NCBI GenBank assembly: GCA_022575985.1 | Contig: JAKSXM010000246.1 | Location: 12,976,001 to 13,040,000, forward strand | Reading direction: 5' to 3' | Length of the DNA stretch: 64,000 nucleotides | DNA from: Anagrus nilaparvatae | Lineage: Eukaryota > Arthropoda > Insecta > Hymenoptera > Mymaridae | Part shown: positions 25,501-37,500 of the stretch, one piece after another | Layout: each line of letters starts with the position of its first letter | Position numbering within the stretch: the first letter of the stretch is position 1 | Program-made: the position numbers and the translations under genes | The notes under the pieces: model-generated | What the model was told of the DNA's origin: nothing | What the model saw: the letters and a program-made list of their open reading frames with translations, nothing else | The model's database searches: none

Positions 25501-28500
25501 AGATTTATTTTCTGTAAATATATAAATTAAATTAAAATTCTCTTGGGTTTTAAATTTCTATATAGGTGGTGACATATAATTAATAAGAGTTTTGAATATT
25601 TTCAATTTAATGGATTGGTTCGAGCGTAAGTGTTTTTGGTTGGTTGATTCACTGACGTTTGTCAAAATAGATATATCAACAGAAGTGGCTTGATTTGAGT
25701 GGTTCGCAAATGGGTTTTAGGTTGAGTGATATAGCGCCCGCATGAGGGTAACTAAAGATTCTTCAAATAGTAGAAAAAAATCTATAAAAATTAAAGATAC
25801 GTACTTATTGGTTGTAAACATTGGCGAAATAATTCGATTTAAAAGGTTGAATGATTTGCCCAAAATAACGTTTTAGGTATCAAAAAAATTTTAAATTAAA
25901 TAATCGATAGGTGACTCAGATAAATAATCAAAAATTGTAATTTATTTATCAAGCGTTGCGTTGATTGGCAGATTTTTAATTGGATGTCTTGAAACTATCG
26001 AAAAAGAGGTTTACAAACCCAAGACGCAAAACGCCAAGGAAGGTTATTGCGATGTGCGGTTAGGCTGCTTTGAAATTGCTTGATATTTCAAGCAGAGTAT
26101 TTAATTTATAGGGTACGGTACCAATCTAACTATAAAAAATTTAAGCGAATTTACGATCTGTCTTAAAATTTTTAGCGATTCAAGTGAATTGCTTGAAATT
26201 CCAAGCAAAACCAAACCAAAACCACCTAATCTTGTAGAGTTTAGCAAAATGAACTTTTTAGATAGATAATTAAACTGCTATTATATCTGGCGAAGAGCCC
26301 AATAGCTGTATTCAATCAATTTCTAATAAATAATATGATTAAATTACTACATTCATCAATTTCATTAAATGAATATTTTCATTTTTTTAAACTACACTTT
26401 ATATAATGAAACCTTTCATTGTTTATTTTATGCTATATAAATTCTATGAAATATTTTCATATGTTACACGAAACTATAGATTAATTATTATTATATTTTT
26501 ATTATAAAATATTTGTAGTACTTTAAAAATCAATTTTCTCTACAAAAATTTGTTCAAAATACACTCACTCACACAAAAAAAAAATAATATTCATTCACTA
26601 GTTTTATATTACATACTCAATATTTCTTTTTTTTTTTAACAATAAAATAAAAAATATATTGGGATCGATATTATTCTACATATAAAATCCGTTATTTACT
26701 ATGCAATTCGTATTTCCGCATTTCTACTGTGTCTATTCATCGAATATCTATAGATTTTATTGAAAAAAAGAAATTTTTTTTTTTCAAAAAATGAAAGAGT
26801 TCAAAGTAAAGATTTAAAATAAAATAGTGTCATTTCTAGAAGTAACGTGTTTGAAATATTTTAAATTCTAGTTCATATTGGTATTATTGACCGAGTTATG
26901 TAAAATAAACTTGATTTTTTCTTTTCTTTGGGTTATGCTTTTTCTTACATAATACATAAGAAATTTTACAGTTTTTACCTTTTTTTTTTACATAAAATGA
27001 ATGTTTCATAAATATTTTGATATGTGTTGTACCAAAAAATAGGTTAAAATAATACAAACGTGAATAATATTTACAAAAACTTGTAAATATTCTAGGTTAT
27101 ATTTTATTAAAATAAAAACTAAAATATTAAAAACAAAAGAATATCTTTTTGCGTTGCATAAATTTGAAAAATTTTTTATATTGCTTTTTATAAATATGAA
27201 TTATTTTGTAATTATTTAAATCAATTTTGTAGAAAAACAGGAATTTATTATTAGCTCTCCCGGTTGCAAAACTCGTGGCGATGCGTGCGTCAAGCTTGAT
27301 GCAGAATTTTCGTATATGGATTTTATAAAAAATCTGGAAATAAATAATTAGCAGAGATATCGACTCGTAGTTTATGGCAAAATACTTTAGTGAGCTACTT
27401 AGGTTTTTAAATCAATTTTTTCTTCTAAGGGGTTAACAAATTTTTGGGACTACAGTTGTTGCTATTTTCGCAGTTATGAAACAAAAAACTTGAAAAAAAA
27501 ATTGAATGATAGTTGTTTTCATTTTTTTTATTTAGGGTTAGTTTTTAACCCCTAGGGTTGAGGGGGTAACACAATTTTTTGAACTGTAGCTATTTGTATT
27601 ATTTCGATTATAAAACGAATAGCTTGAAAAATAAAATGTAATGATGTTTTTTTCATTTTTTTGGATTTAGGGGTAGTTTTAACCCATTTGCACTCCCTTT
27701 CGTTACTAAATTGCAAATTAGTCAAAATACTATATAATATTTCCAAATACAAAATTAAAAAAAAAAATTAAAAAAATAAAGATACATCATGTTTTTTGTA
27801 ATTTTCCTTGTTATGGGGGTAGTTTTTACCCCATATAGCTGTAATATCCCAATTTTGTTAACTTATCAAAAAAAACTCAATAATTTGTTAAATAATTTTG
27901 AAAAATGGCATTTGTTTGACCATTTTAGCTGTGGTTAGAATATTGCAAAAAAAACCCTTAAAAAGGGGTATTTTTTTCTAATTTAACCCAGAAAACCTAT
28001 AGTAGATCTTTTTTTACGCTGTTTAGAGTTTTTAGACCAATTAGCCTAAAGCAGAATGTGGCCCTTGAGGCTAATATTGAATTGCGATACAATAATTTTT
28101 CTTTAGGAATGCAAATTTACTTTAGACGTTTAAAATAAATAAGTGTGTATTTCACACAAATCTAATTACAAATCAATAGGCTAGAATCGATTTTGACCAA
28201 TTATAAATTTGTAAAATTCCCACATTCCATGGGACTAATTTTTTCCTTAAATAATAATTATGAAAATGATAATTTATTTGAATTCATGAGAACCATTTTT
28301 ACTTCCCGGGATAAGCTTTTGCATCTGAATTCAATTTTATGCCCATGGGGGCTTTTATTAATTATCAAAATTGATACCACAGTGGTATCAAATTTTGTTG
28401 AACTTTGCCTCGCCTCGTTCTTCTAACAGGTCTAATACCACTTAATACACTTCTCTGCACTGAAATAAAATTCCGATTTTCTGTGGCATCATTTCGACTG

Positions 28501-31500
28501 ATGAAGTCGGAATTTTTTTTCTTTGTTTACAGGATTGCAAAGGGGTTGAAATATAAAGAAAAGTTTTAAAAAATGAGTTTCACCCATTAAAGATGCGAGC
28601 AACACGGGTTAGTGGGACTTAAAAAATATATTTTCTCTGTGTGAGGAGCCAAAAAATTTTTTGACCAAAAAGAAAAAATTTTTTGTTAACTTTGCATCCA
28701 TTTAAAAGAAAAAAAAATTCTGTATACGGCAACTTGATTTTTTTTCAATCTATTACTAAAATACCTGTTTGAGGATTTGTAACGCAAACAGTATAAAATA
28801 TTTCTGTACACACAGATTTCTATTCTGCGAAAATCGCTAAAGAGATATTTTAGAAAATTGTGCAAAGTTTTCTAAAATTCTGTATATAAAATTTCTGCTA
28901 GGAAAATGTTTGACGGTTTGTATAAACTACTTTACGTAGAATTTTATATATAATAATAACCTACAGGTAAAAGTTTTATTGTAGTTTTATCGTAATAACA
29001 CAATTCCTGCTTAAAGCTAATTATTCGCAAATAAAACGACTTTGCTTTGTAAAATTCATGACATTTCAAAAATGAATAAAATATAAGCTTAACTAATCAA
29101 ATTTGTCATAATCCATCATTAAAAATAATTATTTATTCAGTATCTGACATTTTCATTAGCTTTTTTGTTAGAAAATTTATTGTTACAATTTAACGCTTTC
29201 AAAAGTCAAAGATTAAAATTTATGTGTGCGTAAAACTTTTTCATGTATAAATTATTTTAGAATTATTGAAATAAACGTTTACGTCAAAATTTAAATTATA
29301 CAATTATTGTAAATGCTATTTTATATTACAAATTCATCAAATCCTAGGAAACTATGAATACCATCAGCATATTATTTCTATGTTACACCCTCAGCAACTA
29401 TGCCCTTAGGAAATAGTGCTATATATATAACAATTAATATATTCCTAAATTTTACATATCAGAATGTTACCCATTTATGCAGTCAATCAATTATACTGAC
29501 CAAAAGGGTTGATTTCTCCGATCGAACAGTAATATACTATGTTAGCTTATGCTTGGTAGTATTCCCAAGTGCTTGAATTTTTTTTGTACAATCAAATAAT
29601 GCAAATCTAGTAAATTTTATTGTGCTTTTTAAAACGTAAAAAAAAAAAACTTTTTGAAGTATGTAATTTTTGTTTTTATTGCACAAGAATAATTTTTTAA
29701 TTTTTAATCTTGGATTCAATAATTTAATGTGTTCTTACAATAAAGAACAGGCCTAATAATGCTTTTACTACACGAAAGAGTATAGTCAAAGCATACAAGA
29801 TTTAAAAAAATTAATTAGGTCTAGAAAGGGCGTAACTAAATTATTACTCAAGTCAAATCATGGAGGACAAGAGGGAAGGGGTTTTTTAGCAACGAAGCTG
29901 CTAATTACGAATTCGGGGGTCTTGTGCATAGAAAATAAGTCAATCGCCTATAAATTGAAAAAAAAAACCAAACCTTATTAAGATTGTATTTAACTTATTT
30001 TTGAAATATTTACAAACCATGACTGGAAATAAATTGGTCAAATTTAAACATTAAAAATCTTGTTAAAATTTCTAAAAAACAATAAAATTATTCAAAACTT
30101 ATAATTCCAAAAGTAATGACTATGGTTAAGACCTAAAATATGAAATAATAATTCCATCTACCTTCCATTACACTAAAATATTTTAATTTATGTTAAATAA
30201 TACTGTAGAAAAACAGATTTAAACTTTCAATGTCGTTTTTCAATATAAGTCGTAAATATTATTTAATCCTTTTTCTATATCACATAAAATAACTTTTCTC
30301 TTAAATCCTATAATATTTTTTTAATATTCCATTTATTAAATTCAATTATTATTATTATTGTGTTAAATTAACAAACCAGTGATCGTATTTAATCCAATTA
30401 GTATAAAAATATTTGATATAGAAAATAATATAATTTTAAGCTCTATCTAACATTACGCTTAAATTGACTTCCAAATAAAAAAATTTTTTTTTAACTTTAT
30501 ATATAAAATAATGGATGGCGCCCCGTCGTCGCCATACTTTTGCATGGTTCAATATTCTAACATCGACGTGATACTACACTATATTTCATCAGACATGGCG
30601 CCATTACACAGTCACATATAAATATTCTTACTCTTGGTTCTCTATGTGTGTTATGTATAGAAAATAATGGGATTTGAAAATCTCAGACAAATATATATAT
30701 AGCATGTTATTATGTATCCAATTTAGAGGTTATATGAACTTAATTTTCCTCTTTTATATATTGCATACAAGGCTTTATTATTTAGATTGATGTATGTTTT
30801 GCTTACTTAAATAACAAAATTTGCTTACTCTATAGTTTTATGTGAAGGATAAAATTTTCTATTATCTCGATGAATAAATTTGATTATTTTTTTTTTTTTG
30901 TTAATTTATCATTTACTTTTTTTTATTTTAGTTTCAATATTGATTTATACTACTACTATTACTTAGTTTTTTTTAATATTGATTTTATTTTATATTTTCT
31001 TTACCAAGGCTCATTAATTATAACGACAGTTAATCAGTTTTCTTTTAGGATTATATGGAGCTTTATTTTTTGGTGAATGAGTGAGTAGCTTAAAATTTTA
31101 GATTTTCTTTTTAAATGGAAAAAAGTTTATCGGAGATGACAGAAACTATTAACTTTGTAGAAGTTTAGCATCTAAGCTAATCAAATACTTGCTTCTTTTT
31201 TGTGAGTCTATAAAAATTGTAATTTTTTTGAGATAGATACACTGAAAAAAAATCTGGTTGCGGTAAATGGAAAAATTACGAAAACGCTCAAGGTGAAATT
31301 TATTCATGGAGCGTATTCTTATTAGATTTTTCGGGAAACTAGTGTTAAAATAATTGAACTATAGCACCAGGAATCCAGCTAAATATTCAAAGGAATGTGT
31401 TCCTGGAGTAGACTTTTGCTAGAATTCTGATAATAGTTGCTGAAAAATAGTTGTTTCAACTTCAGTGTCCCTAGAAATCTAGTAAGAATACGCTCTATGA

Positions 31501-34500
31501 AATCCTTTAAGGGTCGATTTCATGGAGCGTATTCTTACTAGATTCTAGGGGCACTAGAGTTGAAACAATTGAACTCTAGTAATTATCACTAAAAATTTAT
31601 TAAAATTTTGCTCTGAGGCGGTTTTATGGATCATTTATGGATCCTGCTTGAGCAAAGTTTTACATAATAATTAATTATTTTTAATCTACACTGAAATTCT
31701 TTTTGGCTTTCTGATCACTTGGATAGTGCGTCAAAGCTCCAAATCCTTACCTTGCTTCACTACAAATTTTTCGGGACGTATAGCCCCAAATTTGAGAACT
31801 CTATAACACAAAATTAGGTTCACGATTAACTGTTTACATTTATTTAAAAACTTTTTTTGAATTTTAGGTTATAAAAAAAGTAAAAACAAAAGAAAATGAT
31901 TATTTAAGGCAAATAGACATTTATTTTGGGCTACTGCTCCCCGAAATTTGGCTTCAAAATCAACAAATAATCAGTAAAGTAACGACTTAATACAACAATT
32001 GGTCAGAAAACTAAAAAGATTTTCAGTGTAGTGCCCCTAGAATCTAGCAAGAATATGCTCCATGAAATCGACCTTTATTAATTATTACTAAAAATTTATT
32101 AAAATTTTGCTTGAAGGTAGATTCCTGGATTCTGCTCGAGAAGAATTTTGATAATTTTTGAGTACTTATTAATTATTTCTACTCTAGTGAGCCTAGAATC
32201 TAGTAAGAATACGCTCCATGAAATCGCCCCTTAAGGGTATTAATAAATTCTAGTAGCAGAAATAGTTTATTTTTTTGGAGAACTAAATTGACTAAAAAAT
32301 TTTAAAATAAAACTCCAGATTTGGTAAAAATTTCTAAGCATTTAAGAAAAACGATTAAGAACTCTGCGGGAAAATCTTATTATCAAGTAGCCTTTAATAA
32401 TTACATAAACTGCTCTATATACCAAAGACATGCGTTAAATCTCATTTCTACATTTCACCGAGAATTAGTGAAAAAGCGTAAAAAAATTTTTATTTATGTC
32501 AAAACTTAAAAAACATTTTTTTATTTCTTTTTAGTTGAAGAATCTTTTTATAACTTTTACATTAATATAGGCACCAAATACACATAAAAAGCATGCATAA
32601 GTACTAAATAATTTAAAAAACTTTCAAAGATTTTTACAAAAAAAAAGAAAGTTTAAATGAAGTATAGACCAGTAAAAATTTTTTAAACATATTTTTTAAC
32701 CTCAAAAAAAGAACACCGCATTTCTAAATGTATTTTTTCCTTTTCTCTTTCCTTTTTTAATATATAAGACACTTCTATACATATATTTTTTTCACTTAAA
32801 TTCATTAATTAAAAACTTTTTTTTTTTTATAAAATTTGAAAAAAAAAAAAGTTTTGAATTATACAAGCTGTTTTCATATATCCCCATTTCATTTAGCATA
32901 AAAAACTTGTGCGTCAGCTTTTTTTCCCAAATAAAATTGAATTTCCAATTAAAAATAAAAAAAGATACTGTCAGATTACAAAAAAGGGCTCCAAATTTAA
33001 ATAAAAAAATAATTTTACAAAATAATGTGCCTCTAAGTGAGCATGATTTTAATACATATTCTTTGGCTATATGAAAGTTTTTTGAGAGTATAGTAAAATA
33101 ACCCAAGTAAAGTAGAGACCGCTTAATAAAGTCCTTTAAAAAGGCGACAGCATGTGAAAGGATTTTCATTTAAAATTTTAATGAAAAGGAAGTCTTTTAT
33201 AACACATAAACTTGTGTGGGGAAGAATATAACCTCATTATATCATAGGAGATACACTACACCATCACACAGCAATAAACTTTGGCATCAGATTCTTTTGG
33301 CCTTGTATTCATTCATCTATTAAATTAATCGTTAAAAAAATGTAGGCTACTTCCATTGAAAGCAGTTTTTTTGATAAAAAAGTACTTTAGATAAATTTTA
33401 TGAAATATATTACTAATTGGATGAATTTCATTGATTGCCTGTCTGTATATATAAAAATTATTATGTAGGTTGGATTTGATTGAAAATAAATTTAAAAAAT
33501 TTTAATTAAATTTATATTTCACTTTGTCTTTATACGTATAAAAGGATTTTATGTACATTTAATTATACAAATATAATAAAAAAATTTTATTTATTTATAC
33601 TAAAAATATGTGTCATGCTTTTGAAATTTAATTTGAAATTTTCAAAGCTAGAGAGACATTTTAATAATTTGTTTTTATACTCTAAAAGCTTTATTAACTT
33701 TTTTTGTTTGAAAAAAAAACTATTTATTAGATTTAAAACTGTATGTGTGTATGTGTATGTGTGTGTGAAGGATAAATAATTTAAATTTAGAGAGATAAAA
33801 GATAGAAATTTTAAATGTTAGAGTTTCTTAAATAATTTAGGAGACTAGGAAATCACATCAAAGAATAAGAGAAGAATATGTTTATCTTAAGCGTTTTCTT
33901 GAATTTTGAATAAAGTAATTTTTGTTTAAAGTGCATACAAAAGATCGTATTTAAAGGAAATTGTTTACAATTTATCTGTTTATAAGTAGATTTAATTTAC
34001 GAATATATTCAAATTTAGATAAACAAAAATTTTATAAATTTAATTAAAAATTTTACTAAAATATGTGCTTAATTTAGTGTAAATAAATTTTGAAAATAAA
34101 AGCTAAAATATTTATGATGTGAAATTTGTGAATTTGTCACTACCTGATGACCTCCCGAAACTTATCCTTAGTGTACTAGGGGGTTCACATAGCTAAAATA
34201 GAAACTTCCAGCAAATCTCAGCTCCTTGGGTCTCAATACATTTGAGTTATGTCTAATCAAACTTTTTCGTCATTTTTCAATTTTTAGAAATCATACATAC
34301 AAGTTTTAAGAACATTTTCTTTGTCAGATTTCTCGCTGAATCCATTTTTTAGTTTAATTTTTCGCAAAAACCCCGTAAAAATCCGAAAAAACCAATGAAA
34401 AACAAAATATGAAAAAAGGTACCAATATTTCAAAACTACTTTAAAAACGCTTGGAAAAAAAATTTTTTTAAATGATTTCATGAATTTCGCCTCTTATTTT

Positions 34501-37500
34501 TGACTCTTAAATAATATAACAAGTGGCATTTAATATGAAATAAAAAATGAAATACATGCTGCAATTTAAAGGATACTATAAACCTTAAACATTAATTTAA
34601 GCTCATCCAGCAAAGAGCAATAATATATATAGGAAGATACAAGCGTATGAAATACGCCTTCCATAAGTCAACCCATATGTTATATCCGTATTATCTAGAC
34701 AAGAAGGGTCATTCCTATTTACAATATATATATATATATATATATACAAGATCATTGATCAAAAAACCTGTAGTGATACATTTTAAAGACGATGTAGATT
34801 AATATGGATCCATGTTTGGTGGTTGTTGTTAAGGTATAGCAAATGTTTCGACAACCCTAAATATGAAAAGTAATTCGAATTGGAAATTTTGAGAAGATGA
34901 ATTCGTAAATGCAAATATGTGTTGAAATGTTCAATTTATTTTATTAAATTTATTAGACTAAGAAGTCTAGTAAATTTAATTTTCTTCAGTGTCCATTTAT
35001 GAAAATTTAATAACGAAGCCCTTTATTTTTATGAAATATTCAACTGTTTGAAGTTTATCATATATATTTTTTGTTTCCAATATTTTATTTATTTTTTTAA
35101 ATATTTTTAGGTCAATTTTTAGGCATTTTTCCAAAAAAGATTTTTGATTTTAAACCCACAGAGAAATATTTTATTTGAGTTCATACATTTATAAACGAGA
35201 TTCATTAATTTTTTAACGTCTAAAAAAAAACTTAATTTCTTTATACGCTGTAAAAATATAGGTAAACACATTTTAATGCAAATATTTAACTAATAAATTA
35301 AATTTTTATTAAAATTAAATCGATTTTTTTAAATTTTCTTACACATAAATAAATATTTGATTAAGTTCTTTTTGATAACCTTTTTTTTACGAATTTAAAA
35401 AAAAAGTCGGTAAATAACTTTTTTTCTGATTAATAAATTTTTAATGTAACTAGCTGATTTGACCCGGTTTTCCGGGGGTATTAGCTGGTAAAGCTTTTTA
35501 TTATAGCTTCTATTTTTTCTTGATTCTATCAATCTCAAAATTTTTTTAATTTGAATTTTCCAGGTAACGATAATTGATTGAAAATATAAAATGAAAATGC
35601 AAATTAGTGCTTATAGATGGGATGCTAATACACCAGCCAATATACAGAAGAAGGGAGGGATCAGTATACTTTCCGGCCACTACCAGATTCGATCTGTTAT
35701 TGGTTTTTTGGGTCACGAATTTCAGGTTCTTTTCTGTGAGAAATTGAGACCTTAGCCTAAAAAGCTACCCAAAAAAGGAGTACTTTTGATGCATTCTCTA
35801 TTTGAGTGACCAGATTTAGTCCATATAAGTTTTTTATGTCACTGATCACAAATTTCAGAGTCGTAAAATTGGCACTTTACCCTTAAATTTTCAATAACGT
35901 ATAATATATGAAAAATACCCCTTTTTAGGGTTAGTTTTTACTAAATTAAGGAAGAAACTCCAATTTCTCATAGGAAAGATCCCGAAATTTGTGTTCAGCG
36001 AGCCAAAACACCTATACTTGACCAAATATTGACTGGAGTATAACAAATAGCCTTTGAATATGTGAAATTATTTATTGTAGACAAATTTTTACATATATTT
36101 GGATAAATGTAAAAATGTACTGAATTTTATTTTTAAATTAACCTGATTTACTGAAAATTTAAGTAAATGCGTAACAGAATCCCAAAATAAAATAAATTAT
36201 TTGGGAGTATAAAAGTTAAATCTAACACAAAACTTTTCCCATGAAACTTTAGTATTTTGAGTCAATAAAATTTTATGTTGAGCCATGCGAATAAGACCTA
36301 AATAGTTTCATAAAATTCATTTAACTTCAAGAAAAACCAAAACAATTTCAAAAATTATTCCTCATACTTAATTTGCCAAAATTCCATAACAATTAGTGGT
36401 TAAATAAATCAAAACTCACATATTATTAAAATCAAATAACAAACAACTAATTAAATATAATTACAAACATATTTGCATTAAAAATAAATTCATAGCAATA
36501 TCAACAGCTAAATAATGAGTTGTAAATTTATAACAAGAGTAGGTACGAATAAAGGAAAATACAACATACCTGTAACAGGGTACTTTAAACGTATATGAAA
36601 TAATCATTTTGGCAACTGAGAGTTTTCATATAAATTTATAAAACCTCTTATATGCTTAAATACTGTGTATAGGAATTTAAATTATCTATTTATTTGTGTG
36701 TGTGTGTAGTTTCAATAGAAGAACGTTTAAACTTTTAATGATCATCACCGCGTTGAAAATGAGCCTAGAATAAGCCCCTTGAGTCTTTTGTGGAGTTTCT
36801 AGACCACTCTTGAAAAACCACAATTTTTTCTATCTCTCTCTTACTATACTCGTTTATAACAATCGTTTCTCGATTATTATCATATCTTTTGATGTTATAA
36901 ACCGTTCTTTTGTTATTTTTTTTTTTACTGCACTATTCACTTGACAATTTTATCCAACTCGTTTTCTTTTCAAATACTTTACTTTACTTTATTTTTGCTA
37001 TAGTAAATTATTCAAGGTTTATTGATTAAAAAGAAAATTTTTTTCTCTGTATCTATAAAACTTTATAAAAGTTAATAATTCTTATATTAAAAAAAAAGTT
37101 TCATTTTCTCTTTTTACTCGCATATAATTACGAAAAATAACTAATATTTATACTTCGAGCATAAAAATGAAACCCAAACAAATTTTTTTTCTTTTTTTCA
37201 ATTATTTATTTTTCATTTAAAATTCTATAATTAAAAAAATATGTAATTCGATAATTTACATATTTTTAATTAATCAACATTTTCTGAATAAATAATTTTT
37301 TTTTTTCGTATTAATTACAAACTTTTTTTAAATCAATAAAAATTCTCTTGAGATTTTTTTTTTGTAAAATGTTTTTTTAATATTTACATAGACTATCCTT
37401 TCTTTTAATTTTTTTTTTAATTAAAGCTTTTTATTGGTAATTGAATATTTGAATAATTTTGTTTGTTTAGGTACAGTACACAAGCAAAAATTATTGATAC

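Noticed and set aside
32792..33169. 125-residue minus-strand frame, the longest outside the transposon
   Set aside because: Composition is almost only F, K, L, I and N, as expected from AT-rich DNA; no motif.
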